In this document: positions 16,522 to 24,555 of the stretch, in pieces
Layout of the letters: each line of letters begins with the position of its first letter
Numbering within the stretch: the stretch's first letter is position 1
Origin: Virgifigura deserti
Lineage (GTDB): Bacteria > Pseudomonadota > Alphaproteobacteria > Dongiales > Dongiaceae
Length of the DNA: 64,000 bases
Reading direction: 5' to 3'
Assembly (NCBI GenBank): GCA_003576685.1
Contig: QOZR01000014.1
Span: forward strand, 1-64,000
Translations under genes and position numbers: made by a program
Notes under the pieces: model-generated
What the model saw: the letters and a program-made list of their open reading frames with translations, nothing else
The model's database searches: none
Told to the model about the DNA's origin: nothing

Positions 16522-18222
16522 ATGAGCGAAGCCGTCTATAACCTGACCTCCGATCGCCCTCCTGTTCGCCGCCGCTCCTGGCGGCCCGACGGTTTGACCA
16601 TGGTCGCGCTGATCGTGGCCGTGCTGCTGTCGATTCCGGTCGCGACCGTCTTCGTCCATGTCTTCGTGCCGAGCGAGGGCACGCTCGCTCATCTCGCCGA
16701 TACGGTGCTGCCGCTCTACGTCACGAACACCCTGTCGCTCGTCGTCGGTGTCGGGGTCGGTGTGCTGCTGCTCGGCGTCAGTACTGCGTGGCTCGTCACC
16801 ATGTGCAGCTTCCCGGGACAGCGGGTCTTCGAGTGGGCGCTGATCCTGCCCCTGGCGGTTCCGGCCTATGTGATGGCCTATGCCTATACCGACTTCCTGC
16901 AGTTCGCCGGGCCGGTGCAGGGCCTTCTGCGCGATATCACCGGCTGGGGTGCGCGCGACTACTGGTTCCCGGAGATTCGCTCGCCCGGCGGCGCGATCGC
17001 GATGCTGATCCTGGTGCTCTATCCCTATGTCTACCTGCTGGCCCGCGCCGCCTTTCTCGAACAGTCGGTCTGCGCGCTCGAGGTCAGCCGCACGCTCGGC
17101 TGCACGCCCTGGTCCAGCTTCTTCCGCGTCGCGCTGCCGCTCGCGCGGCCGGCGATTGCCGCCGGCGTGGCGCTCGCGCTGATGGAGACGCTGGCCGATT
17201 TCGGCACCGTCTCCTATTTCGGCGTCCCGACCTTCACCACCGGCATCTACCGGGCTTGGTTCTCGATGGGCGACCGGATCGCGGCGGCGCAGCTTGCGAC
17301 GGGCCTGATGGCATTCGTTTTCGCCGTTCTGCTGCTCGAACGCTGGAGCCGCGGCCGCGGCCGGTATCACCACACCTCGAACCGCTATCGGAATCTCGGA
17401 CGTTATCGGCTGACCGGTAGCCGCGCTGCACTGGCCGCCGCCGCCTGCGCCCTGCCGCTGACGCTCGGATTTCTGCTGCCGTTCGGGATTCTTCTTGAAA
17501 TGTCGCTGACCAACGGCGATGCGCAGTTCGGACCGCGCTTCATCGGGCTGGCGCTCAACAGCTTTACGCTGTCGACGATCGGCGCGCTGCTGGCGGTCCT
17601 GCTTGCATTGCTCATGGCGTTTGCCGTGCGGCACGGTAAGAGCCACCTTGCACTGCTGGCCAACCGTGTCGCCGGGATGGGCTATGCCGTGCCGGGGTCC
17701 GTGATCGCGGTCGGCGCGCTGATTCCGCTGGGGCTGTTCGACAATACGCTCGATGCCTGGATGCGCGCGACGTTCGGCATCTCGACCGGGTTGCTCCTCA
17801 CCGGCACCATCGCGGCGCTGATCTTCGCTTACATGGTCCGCTTCCTCGCCGTGTCGCTGCAGGCGGTGGAGGCGAGCCTGGGAAAGGTCCGGCCCAGCAT
17901 GGACGATGCCGCGCGCTCGCTCGGCGTTCGCCCCTTGCGCATGTTGGGCCGGGTCCATATTCCGCTGATGTGGAGCAGCCTGCTGACCGCCGGGCTCGTC
18001 GTCTTCGTCGATATCATGAAGGAACTGCCGGCCACCTTGATCATGCGGCCGTTCAACTTCGATACGCTGGCGGTGCAGGCCTATCACCTCGCCTCCGACG
18101 AACGGCTGAGCGAGGCGTCGACCGCTGCACTCGCGATCGTCGCCGTCGGCCTTCTGCCGCTGATCCTTCTCTCGCGCACGATCACCCGCTCGCGTCCGGG
18201 GCAGGACGGCGACCAGCTATAA
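16522..18222 (+). CDS. fbpB: Ferric iron ABC transporter permease (FbpB/SfuB type)
   Basis: This is an inner-membrane permease of 566 residues in which two permease domains are fused, the normal form for ferric-iron importers. About twelve hydrophobic segments are visible. The first ABC-interaction loop reads EVSRTLGCTPWSSFFRVALPLARPAIAAG and the second DDAARSLGVRPLRMLGRVHIPL, each with the conserved glycine. ALMETLADFGTVSYFGVPTFTTGIYRAWF is typical of the iron family. The start is the ATG at 16522. The matching binding protein is the convergent gene downstream; no ATPase gene is nearby. The ribosome site is weak. Confidence 0.9.
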   Translation: MSEAVYNLTSDRPPVRRRSWRPDGLTMVALIVAVLLSIPVATVFVHVFVPSEGTLAHLADTVLPLYVTNTLSLVVGVGVGVLLLGVSTAWLVTMCSFPGQRVFEWALILPLAVPAYVMAYAYTDFLQFAGPVQGLLRDITGWGARDYWFPEIRSPGGAIAMLILVLYPYVYLLARAAFLEQSVCALEVSRTLGCTPWSSFFRVALPLARPAIAAGVALALMETLADFGTVSYFGVPTFTTGIYRAWFSMGDRIAAAQLATGLMAFVFAVLLLERWSRGRGRYHHTSNRYRNLGRYRLTGSRAALAAAACALPLTLGFLLPFGILLEMSLTNGDAQFGPRFIGLALNSFTLSTIGALLAVLLALLMAFAVRHGKSHLALLANRVAGMGYAVPGSVIAVGALIPLGLFDNTLDAWMRATFGISTGLLLTGTIAALIFAYMVRFLAVSLQAVEASLGKVRPSMDDAARSLGVRPLRMLGRVHIPLMWSSLLTAGLVVFVDIMKELPATLIMRPFNFDTLAVQAYHLASDERLSEASTAALAIVAVGLLPLILLSRTITRSRPGQDGDQL

Positions 18223-18231
18223 ACCGACCAT

Positions 18232-18263
18232 AAAAAAAGACCCTGCCCGAAGAGGGCAGGGTC
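18232..18263 (-). terminator. Rho-independent terminator of the ferric-binding protein gene
   Basis: A perfect ten-base stem (18239-18248 with 18254-18263) and five-base loop. On the minus strand it is followed by seven T, so it ends transcription of the gene at 18298-19341. On the plus strand it has no T-run but may still protect fbpB mRNA. Confidence 0.92.
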
Positions 18264-18297
18264 CGGCAGTCGGGTCGAGGCATTCTGCTTCGACGGA

Positions 18298-19341
18298 TTA
18301 TTTCCAGCCGGCGCGGTCGAAGATCTTCTGCGCCAGCGGCTGGTTCTCGCCGTAAAGGCTGACGTTGATCTTGTCGGCCTTGAAATCGCCGAGCGTCGAG
18401 AGCGCGTCGCTCTCCGTCACGCCCTCTACGACGGGGTACTCGTTGTTGCCATGCGCGAAATAGCGCTGCGCCTCGTCGCTGGCGAGATACTCGAGGAACT
18501 TCACCGCCGCTTCCTTGTGCGGTGCATTCTTGAGGACTCCGGCGCCGGAGATGTTGACATGCGTGCCGCGCCCGTCCTGGTTGGGGAAGATCACGCCGAC
18601 ATTCTCCACGACTTCCTTATCGGCCGGGTCGTCGGACTGGAGCAGCCGCACGAAGTAGTAGGTGTTGGCGACGGCCAGCCCGCATTCTCCGGTCCCGACA
18701 GCCCTGATCTGGTCGGTGTCGCCGCCCTGCGGGTCGCGCGCGAAATTCGCGACGACGCCCTCGGCCCACTCCTGAGCCTTCTCTTCCCCGTGATGCGCCA
18801 CCAGGGAGGCGAGGAGGGACAGGTTATAGATGTTCGAACTGGAGCGGATGCAGATCATGTCGTTCCACTTCGAGTCGGCAAGATCCTCGTAGGTGCTGAT
18901 CTCCGCCGGATCGACCATGTCCTTGTTGTAGAAGATCACCCGCGCCCGGGTCGAGAAGCCGAACCAATGGCCGTCCGGATGACGCAGATTGTCCGGAATG
19001 CGTTCCTCCAGTACCTTGGAGTTGATTGGCTGGAACAGGCCCTCCTGGTCGGCGCGCCACAGCCGGCCCACATCGACGGTGATCAGCACGTCGGCCGGGC
19101 TGTTCATGCCTTCCGCCTTGAGACGCGCGATCAGCGGGTCTTCCTTGTCCTCGATCCGATTGATCCGGATCCCGGTCTGCTCGGTGAAGGTCGAATAGAG
19201 CGCCTCGTCGGTCTGGTAGTGGCGCGAGGAATAGATGTTGAGCTCTTGAGCCGCGGCTTGGCCGCCTGCGCCGGCGAGCAGTGCGATGCCGGTGACCGCC
19301 GCCAGCGAGGTCAACAGCACAGTCCGAAGCTTTCCGTTCAT
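18298..19341 (-). CDS. fbpA: Ferric iron ABC transporter substrate-binding protein
   Basis: This is a periplasmic Fe(III)-binding protein of the FbpA/FutA type, 347 residues. The signal peptide covers about residues 1-32 (ends GGQAAAQ), and the mature protein begins ELNIYSSRHYQTDEALYSTF, the family hallmark. The tyrosine pair expected to bind iron is in AVANTYYFVRLL. The start was chosen at the ATG at 19339-19341, which has GGGAG upstream and begins the signal peptide. A 27-base palindrome of Fur type lies 26 bases upstream of the start. The gene is convergent with fbpB, an unusual arrangement since such pairs are normally one operon. Confidence 0.93.
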   Translation of the reverse strand: MNGKLRTVLLTSLAAVTGIALLAGAGGQAAAQELNIYSSRHYQTDEALYSTFTEQTGIRINRIEDKEDPLIARLKAEGMNSPADVLITVDVGRLWRADQEGLFQPINSKVLEERIPDNLRHPDGHWFGFSTRARVIFYNKDMVDPAEISTYEDLADSKWNDMICIRSSSNIYNLSLLASLVAHHGEEKAQEWAEGVVANFARDPQGGDTDQIRAVGTGECGLAVANTYYFVRLLQSDDPADKEVVENVGVIFPNQDGRGTHVNISGAGVLKNAPHKEAAVKFLEYLASDEAQRYFAHGNNEYPVVEGVTESDALSTLGDFKADKINVSLYGENQPLAQKIFDRAGWK

Positions 19342-19366
19342 TGTGTAACTCCCGAACAGTGGTGGA

Positions 19367-19393
19367 CGCAAATAAGAACAGTTCTCATTCGCG
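19367..19393. promoter_or_regulatory. Fur-type iron operator upstream of fbpA
   Basis: A 27-base palindrome with 13-base arms, 11 of 13 positions paired, around one central base. Its core, aataagaacagttctcatt (19371-19389), fits the Fur pattern AATGAGAAT-N-ATTCTCATT closely. Iron-dependent repression of fbpA is predicted. Confidence 0.7.
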
Positions 19394-19427
19394 AACAATA
19401 GAGGATCGCGGCAGCCCGTCAAGCCGC

Positions 19428-19925
19428 TCAGCGCGTCTCGTTTAGGTCGGCAAGGCCGGAGCCTTGTGCCGGCGGAGCAGGGGAAACGGCAAGCGGCAGG
19501 ACGCAACCATGGTCGCGAAGCGCCGCCGCGATGAGTTCGACCAGGGGCAACGCCTGCCGGGCGGCGTCCGCCGGCATGAGCCAGGCGAGGTGCATCTGCA
19601 TCTGCTCACCCGATCGCGCCTGCGCCGCCGAGAAGAGCCGCAGCAGCCGATGCTCGTGCGGCGTCGCGCCGGGCCATCCGGGCGGGCCGAGCGCCAAGGG
19701 GCGCCTGCCGTGCCGGGCCAGCAGGAGAAGCATCTGCCGAAACGCGGTGGACGCCGCCCGACCGTCGCGATCTCCGCAGGCTTCCCGGAACGCACGTTCG
19801 ACGAGGCAGGCGGTGGCGCAGCGGAACGCATATTTGCGTGTCGCCCAGACGAGGAGGCGTTCACCGCCGCTCAGCGCGAGGGCTGTTGGGCCTGTATCCG
19901 CGTGCCGGGCCGCCATTTCGCTCAT
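19428..19925 (-). CDS. Unknown protein A of a divergent paralogous pair
   Basis: This is a soluble protein of 165 residues with no family that I recognise. It aligns along its length with the divergent gene at 20079-20582: ERLLVW against EQFVLW, a stretch of about 90 residues containing ARHGRRPLAL against ASAARRPLDF, PHEHRLLRLFSAAQ against ADEALLLRCLAACQ, and LMPADAARQAL against LPPAAARTAL. The CxxC of the partner is missing here (LGPPGWPG instead). The start was set at the second ATG, 19923-19925, because GGAGG lies five bases upstream of it. An iron-type operator lies between the pair. The iron neighbourhood suggests an iron-linked role. Confidence 0.7.
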   Translation of the reverse strand: MSEMAARHADTGPTALALSGGERLLVWATRKYAFRCATACLVERAFREACGDRDGRAASTAFRQMLLLLARHGRRPLALGPPGWPGATPHEHRLLRLFSAAQARSGEQMQMHLAWLMPADAARQALPLVELIAAALRDHGCVLPLAVSPAPPAQGSGLADLNETR

Positions 19926-19966
19926 CCGATCCTCCATGCCCTCGACGCTGACAACGCTGAAGTTAC

Positions 19967-19988
19967 GATAATGAGAATGAGTTGCAAT
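19967..19988. promoter_or_regulatory. Fur-type iron operator shared by divergent paralogues
   Basis: The sequence gataatgagaatgagttgca contains a perfect half-site AATGAGAAT at 19970-19978 and a weaker second half to 19988. It lies 42 bases before gene A (19925) and 90 bases before gene B (20079), so it could control both. Confidence 0.6.
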
Positions 19989-20078
19989 TGCAAATGGAGA
20001 TCCGTATTGTTATCGACGTGATGTCCCAACCCTGGCCAACCCGAGAGGCCACCCCTGGCTCGGAGGCGGAAGACGACA

Positions 20079-20582
20079 ATGAACAGCGGAGACGAGCGCA
20101 GAACCGACGAACTGACCTGCTCGGAACAGTTCGTTCTATGGACGGCCCGCAGCTGGGTGGCCGCGTTCAAGCATCGGCAGCCGGTGTATCCCCATCTGAG
20201 GCAGGGGTTCGAGGTGGCCGGCATTCCCGACGGACTCTTCGCCCTGGATGAGTTGATGGGGCTGCTCGCTTCGGCGGCGCGGCGGCCGCTCGACTTCCGT
20301 TGCGTGAAGTGTCGCAAGGTCGGTGCCGACGAAGCCTTGCTGCTGCGCTGTCTGGCGGCCTGTCAGTCCGGCCCCGCGCCCGAGATCGATCGGGTGCTGA
20401 TGGATTGGCTGCCGCCCGCCGCGGCCCGAACGGCGTTGCGACCGGTGATGATTCTCGCGATGCTGCTCGATAGCATCGGCATGCGCGTCCCGGTAGCCGA
20501 TCCGGGGCCGTCGGTTCCGCAGCACCATGCCGATGGTCGCCTCATGCCCTGCGCCGACCCGGGCCTCCACCGCATTCAATAA
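20079..20582 (+). CDS. Unknown protein B of a divergent paralogous pair
   Basis: This is a soluble, mostly helical protein of 167 residues, the diverged paralogue of protein A across a shared iron-type operator. Seen in it are SEQFVLWTARSWVAAFKHR near residue 15, LDELMGLLASAARRPLDFRCVKCRKVGADEALLLR in the middle (with a CxxC pair), and DWLPPAAARTALRPVMILAMLLDSIG towards the end. The CxxC could bind a metal, but a single pair is weak evidence. GGAGG lies about a dozen bases before the ATG. The bacterioferritin gene starts 99 bases downstream on the same strand, so co-transcription is possible. Function unknown. Confidence 0.75.
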   Translation: MNSGDERRTDELTCSEQFVLWTARSWVAAFKHRQPVYPHLRQGFEVAGIPDGLFALDELMGLLASAARRPLDFRCVKCRKVGADEALLLRCLAACQSGPAPEIDRVLMDWLPPAAARTALRPVMILAMLLDSIGMRVPVADPGPSVPQHHADGRLMPCADPGLHRIQ

Positions 20583-20681
20583 GAGTGTCGAACAGACCTT
20601 ATCCACGGCCCGTCGTTGCGGTTCCGGGCCGGACGGGCTAGCTTCCTTTTCAGCAAATCGATTCAGGGAAGGACAGCCGGC

Positions 20682-21146
20682 ATGAAGGGCGATCCGAAGG
20701 TCATCGAGTATCTCAACCGGGTCCTTAAGGGCGAACTGACGGCGATCAATCAGTATTTCCTGCATGCCCGCATGCTCGAAAATTGGGGACTGAAGGAACT
20801 CGGCGAGTACGAATACAAAGAGTCGATCGACGAGATGAAGCATGCCGACGACTTGATCAAGCGGATCTTGTTTCTCGAAGGCCTGCCGAACCTCCAGGAC
20901 CTCAACAAGCTGCTGATCGGGGAGGGCGTGAAGGAGATTCTGGAGTGCGATCTCAAGGTCGAGCAGACCGCCCTAACCCTGCTGCGCGAAGCGATCGCCT
21001 ATTGTGAGACGGAGCGCGATTATGTCAGCCGCGATCTGTTCGAGGATATTCTTGAAGACGAGGAGGAACATGTCGACTGGCTGGAGACCCAGCTTGGGTT
21101 GATCGACAAGATGGGACTACAGAACTACATCCAGTCGCAGGCCTGA
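20682..21146 (+). CDS. bfr: Bacterioferritin
   Basis: This is a haem-containing iron-storage protein that forms 24-subunit shells, 154 residues. All ligands are in the expected places: ferroxidase residues Glu18, Glu51, His54, Glu94, Glu127 and His130, and the haem-ligating Met52 in ESIDEMKHAD. The start was set at the ATG at 20682, which gives the family's MKGDPKVIEYLNRVLKGELTAINQYF beginning. It sits in an iron cluster between the unknown protein B gene and the convergent bfd gene, whose product helps release stored iron from bacterioferritin. Confidence 0.97.
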   Translation: MKGDPKVIEYLNRVLKGELTAINQYFLHARMLENWGLKELGEYEYKESIDEMKHADDLIKRILFLEGLPNLQDLNKLLIGEGVKEILECDLKVEQTALTLLREAIAYCETERDYVSRDLFEDILEDEEEHVDWLETQLGLIDKMGLQNYIQSQA

Positions 21147-21166
21147 ACGGAGGCCGAGCAGGGAGC

Positions 21167-21358
21167 TTAACGGGTCACCCTATCCGCCATTCCGGCCGGT
21201 CGGCCGTTTGAAGCCACATCGACGGGAGCCGGGCTGAAATCGCTGCTTCCGGCTGCGTCGGCGGCCTTTTCCGCTGGGCGGCTTCGGCCTCGCCGCTCGA
21301 TGGCGAATGCGAGAACGTTCGCCAAGGTCTGCGGGGACAGGCTTCGCCAAATCATCAT
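21167..21358 (-). CDS. Small hypothetical protein downstream of bfd
   Basis: This is a 63-residue frame starting at an ATG at 21356-21358, with AAGGGAGG nine bases upstream and only 16 bases after the bfd stop. That spacing suggests translation from the bfd transcript. The N-terminus (MMIWRSLSPQTLANVLAFAIER) could form a short helix; the rest is low in complexity. It ends 20 bases from the convergent bfr stop. I do not recognise it. Confidence 0.5.
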   Translation of the reverse strand: MMIWRSLSPQTLANVLAFAIERRGRSRPAEKAADAAGSSDFSPAPVDVASNGRPAGMADRVTR

Positions 21359-21374
21359 CGGCTACGACCTCCCT

Positions 21375-21587
21375 TCAGCCGACGGCGTGGCGTGCGTTGG
21401 CGGGGCCGACCTGCGGCACCTTGCTGCTGCCATCGCCATCGAGAAAGGACCGAATCATTTCGCCGCACTTGCCGCATTGGGGCGCGACGCCGCAATTGCG
21501 GTAGACGCTTCCGAGAGATGCGGCGCCCGACTCGATCGCGCCGCGAATCCGCCTGTCGGTCAGGGCATTGCAAATGCAGACATACAT
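21375..21587 (-). CDS. bfd: Bacterioferritin-associated ferredoxin
   Basis: This is a small [2Fe-2S] protein of 70 residues that reduces bacterioferritin iron so that it can be released. The cluster cysteines are Cys4 and Cys6 (MYVCICNALT) and Cys38 and Cys41 (APQCGKC), the exact Bfd positions. The ATG at 21585-21587 has GAGGAGG about eleven bases upstream. A 29-base inverted repeat of iron-operator type lies 42 bases before the start. The C-terminal ten or so residues go beyond the usual Bfd core. Confidence 0.95.
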   Translation of the reverse strand: MYVCICNALTDRRIRGAIESGAASLGSVYRNCGVAPQCGKCGEMIRSFLDGDGSSKVPQVGPANARHAVG

Positions 21588-21629
21588 GTCGTGCCGACCC
21601 TCCTCAATTCGATGACAGAATGCCGCTAA

Positions 21630-21658
21630 CTAAGAATGATTGTCAATTTCATTCTTAG
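21630..21658. promoter_or_regulatory. Inverted repeat upstream of bfd, likely iron operator
   Basis: Perfect ten-base arms, ctaagaatga (21630-21639) and tcattcttag (21649-21658), with a nine-base centre. AT-rich content and the AATGATTGTCAATTTCATT core resemble Fur sites. It lies 42 bases from the bfd start and 200 from phnD, so it most likely controls bfd. Confidence 0.6.
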
Positions 21659-21858
21659 CTAATGGAGCAATATTCCGGTCGGTTCCATGGAGCGGGGCGG
21701 GGGTATATGCCCTGCCCGGAGTCGTTGCGAATGTGTCAGATTTATGACTAGGGTTATGCCGAAGCCGACCCCGCGACCTAAAGTCGCAGGGCCTGCTTGT
21801 GGTGGAGAACCGGATAGGCCCGGCATCGGGCGAAAAATTACAAGAAGGAGGAAGAATA

Positions 21859-22881
21859 ATGACGGATGCGGCGTCCCCGATGTCTCCCGGACCGGCCTAC
21901 GGGCTGCGGACGCTTGGCGTAGCCCTGTGCTCGCTCGTCTTTCTCGCCGTGCCGCTCGTCGCCGGTGGAGAGGCGCAGGCGCAGGATTGTCCCAATCGCG
22001 GCGATCTCGATTCGATGTATTGCGATGCGAATGGTGATCTGGTCGCCGATCCGCCCGCCGAGCTCGTCGACCCGTCGACCCTGGTCTTCGCCTATACCCC
22101 GGTCGAGGACCCGGCCATCTATGAGGACATCTGGCAGCCCTTCATCGACCATCTGGAGGAGGTGACCGGCCGCGACGTCCAGTTCTTCGCCGTGCAGTCG
22201 AATTCGGCCGAGGTCGAGGCGATGCGTAGCGGCCGGCTCCACATCGCCGGCTTCTCCACCGGGCCCACGCCCTTCGCCGTCAATCTGGCCGGCGCCGTTC
22301 CGTTCGCGATCATGGGCTCGGAGGATGGGCGGTTCGGCTATACGCTCCAGCTCTACACCCGCAAGGACAGCGGCATCGATTCGATGAAGGACCTGAAGGG
22401 CAAACGCGTGGCCCATACCTCGCCGACCTCCAACTCGGGCAACCAGGCGCCCCGCGCGCTGTTCCCGAAGCAGGGGATCGTCCCGGACGAGGATTACGAG
22501 GTCGTCTATTCCGGCTCGCATGACCAGTCGATGCTGGGCGTGGTCGCGGGAGACTATGACGCGGCGCCCGTCGCCTCCGAGGTGGTGGATCGGATGGCCG
22601 ACCGCGGCCTCTATGATCCGGAGGAGGTGAAGATCATCTACGAATCGAAGCCGTTCCCCACGACCTCCTATACCTACGCCCATAATCTCGACTCGGCGCT
22701 GGTGGAGAAGATCAAGGAAGCCTTCTTTACCTTCGATCTGGAGGGAACGGCGCTGGGGGAGGAGTTCTCCGGCGTCAGCAAGTTCGTTCCGATCGAGTAC
22801 AAGGAAGACTGGGAAGTGATCCGCGAGATCCAGGAGGCCAACGGCGTCGAATACACGCCGGAAAGGCTGGCGGAAGAGTAA
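21859..22881 (+). CDS. phnD: Phosphonate-type ABC transporter substrate-binding protein
   Basis: This is a periplasmic binding protein of 340 residues. The signal peptide (residues about 14-41) ends at AQAQ. VFAYTPVEDPAIYEDIWQPF matches the PhnD/PtxB start, and VAHTSPTSNSGNQAPRALF is the SNSG-type phosphoryl-binding loop. AAPVASEVVDRM follows. The start was set at the ATG at 21859, six bases after AAGGAGGA; the frame is open upstream. It heads the phnD-phnC-phnE-phnE operon; a hairpin separates it from phnC and may keep binding protein in excess. The ligand could be a phosphonate, phosphite or phosphate ester. Confidence 0.93.
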   Translation: MTDAASPMSPGPAYGLRTLGVALCSLVFLAVPLVAGGEAQAQDCPNRGDLDSMYCDANGDLVADPPAELVDPSTLVFAYTPVEDPAIYEDIWQPFIDHLEEVTGRDVQFFAVQSNSAEVEAMRSGRLHIAGFSTGPTPFAVNLAGAVPFAIMGSEDGRFGYTLQLYTRKDSGIDSMKDLKGKRVAHTSPTSNSGNQAPRALFPKQGIVPDEDYEVVYSGSHDQSMLGVVAGDYDAAPVASEVVDRMADRGLYDPEEVKIIYESKPFPTTSYTYAHNLDSALVEKIKEAFFTFDLEGTALGEEFSGVSKFVPIEYKEDWEVIREIQEANGVEYTPERLAEE

Positions 22882-22893
22882 CCGCCTTTCTTC

Positions 22894-22920
22894 GGGTGGC
22901 CGTCGGGATGGCGGCCACCC
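22894..22920 (+). promoter_or_regulatory. Hairpin between phnD and phnC
   Basis: A nine-base stem (gggtggccg 22894-22902 with cggccaccc 22912-22920) and nine-base loop. There is no T-run, so it is probably an mRNA-stabilising or attenuating structure that favours the binding-protein message. Confidence 0.6.
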
Positions 22921-22951
22921 TCTCCTGATCCTTGGCACCCGCAATATCCAA

Positions 22952-23749
22952 ATGCTGCAAATTACAAATCTCGTGAAGCGTTACGGCTCCGACGAGCCGG
23001 TCCTGAAGAATCTGAGCCTGACCGTTCCCGAGCGAAACGTCGTGTCGGTGATCGGCGCCTCCGGCGCCGGCAAGAGCACGCTGCTGCGCTGCATCAACCG
23101 GCTGGTGGAGCCGACCTCCGGCGATATCGAGCTGAACGGAGTCAACCTGACCAAGCTCCGCGGCGGCCAGCTCCGACATGCGCGCCAGCGCATCGGGATG
23201 ATCTTCCAGGGGTTCAACCTGGTCGAGCGCCTGACGGTCATGGAGAATGTACTGTCCGGGCGGCTGGGCTATGTCTCGTTCCTGCGCGCGGCGTTCCGCC
23301 GGTTTCCGCAGGCGGACATCGACCGCGCCTTCCATTTCATGGAGCGCGTTGGCATCGCCCACTATGCCAACAAGCGCGCCGACGAGCTCTCCGGCGGCGA
23401 GCGGCAGCGGGTCGGCGTCGTCCGGGCGCTGATGCAGGAGCCGGAAATCCTGCTCGCGGACGAGCCGACGGCGTCGCTCGACCCGAAGACCTCCGAGCAG
23501 ATCATGGCGCTGCTGCGCTCGCTGTCCGAGGAGCTGTCGCTGCCGGTGCTGATCAACATCCACAACGTCACCGAAGCCAAGGCCTATACCGATCGGATCG
23601 TCGGCATGCGCTATGGCCGGATCATCTTCGATGGAGCGCCGACCTCGCTCGATGAGGCGGCGATGGACGAGATCTACGCCGGAACGCCCGTCGACGATCG
23701 CGCCGCCGATCAAGCAGCGGGCCGGCCGCTGGAGACCGTCCCGTCATGA
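22952..23749 (+). CDS. phnC: Phosphonate-type ABC transporter ATP-binding protein
   Basis: This is a 265-residue ATPase. Walker A is GASGAGKST (about residues 35-43), the Q-loop is in MIFQGFNLVERLTV, the signature is LSGGERQRVGVVRALMQEP and Walker B is ILLADEPTASLDP. The final residues overlap the first permease gene by four bases. It drives import through the two PhnE permeases. The second half of the operon is tightly packed, consistent with one transcript. Confidence 0.95.
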   Translation: MLQITNLVKRYGSDEPVLKNLSLTVPERNVVSVIGASGAGKSTLLRCINRLVEPTSGDIELNGVNLTKLRGGQLRHARQRIGMIFQGFNLVERLTVMENVLSGRLGYVSFLRAAFRRFPQADIDRAFHFMERVGIAHYANKRADELSGGERQRVGVVRALMQEPEILLADEPTASLDPKTSEQIMALLRSLSEELSLPVLINIHNVTEAKAYTDRIVGMRYGRIIFDGAPTSLDEAAMDEIYAGTPVDDRAADQAAGRPLETVPS

Positions 23750-24555
23750 GTGCGGAGGTGGTTGCCGGCGCCGGGCGCAAATGGCGCAAGCCGCCCTTCA
23801 TCCGCAATCCAGTGCTGCGATACGGGCTGCTGCTTGCCGCGGCGGTCTACATTTATTGGGTGATGACCACCCTGCCGTTCGACTGGGAGCGCATCCAGGA
23901 GGGCCTACCGCGGGCGGCGCGAATCTTCAACGGCGCCTTTCCGCCGAGCTTCGAACGCTCGGGCCTGCTGATCGAAGGCTTCGTGGAAAGCCTCCAGATC
24001 GCGATCCTCGCCACCATCTTCGGTCTCCTGCTCAGCATCCCGCTCGCCATCATGGCGGCCCGCAATCTGGCGCCGAAACCAATCTATCTGCTCGGCCGCG
24101 CCATCATCATCGTGGCCCGCAGCTTCCATCCCGTGATCGTCGCGATCCTATTCGTCAAGGCCGTGGGGTTCGGGCCGCTTGCCGGCATCCTGACCCTGAT
24201 CGTCTATTCGATCGGCTTCGTGGCCAAGCTCCTCGCCGAGCGGCTCGAGGAGATCGATTGGGGCCAAGTCGAGGCGGTGCGGGCCACCGGCGCGGGCTAT
24301 TTCAAGACGCTGCTCTACGCCGTCTTTCCGCAGGTCATGCCCCGCCAGATCGGGCTCAGCATTTATCAGCTCGACAGCAATCTCCGGGCCTCGGCCGTCG
24401 TCGGCATCGTGGGTGCGGGCGGAATCGGGTCGACGCTGATGAACGCGTTCGGGCGCTATGATTATGACTTCGCGCTGGCGATCACGATGGTGATCATCGC
24501 GGTGATTCTCGTGAGCGAGGCCATCAGCGGCCGGATCCGGAAGAGGATATGGTAA
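23746..24555 (+). CDS. phnE: Phosphonate-type ABC transporter permease 1
   Basis: This is an inner-membrane permease of 269 residues. Hydrophobic segments begin near residue 27 and recur four or five times after residue 80. The ABC-interaction loop is EEIDWGQVEAVRATGAGYFKTLLYAVFPQVMP. ASAVVGIVGAGGIGSTLMNAF is the usual PhnE C-terminal stretch. The ATG at 23746 overlaps the phnC stop, and the end overlaps the second permease by seven bases. The two permeases are homologous and probably form a heterodimer. Confidence 0.94.
   Translation: MSAEVVAGAGRKWRKPPFIRNPVLRYGLLLAAAVYIYWVMTTLPFDWERIQEGLPRAARIFNGAFPPSFERSGLLIEGFVESLQIAILATIFGLLLSIPLAIMAARNLAPKPIYLLGRAIIIVARSFHPVIVAILFVKAVGFGPLAGILTLIVYSIGFVAKLLAERLEEIDWGQVEAVRATGAGYFKTLLYAVFPQVMPRQIGLSIYQLDSNLRASAVVGIVGAGGIGSTLMNAFGRYDYDFALAITMVIIAVILVSEAISGRIRKRIW

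Noticed and set aside
16357..18087. Minus-strand open frame of 576 codons opposite the ferric-iron permease gene.
   Set aside because: Composition (Arg, Gln, Asp, His repeats) is that of a GC-rich antisense shadow; the plus-strand permease has clear membrane helices and motifs.
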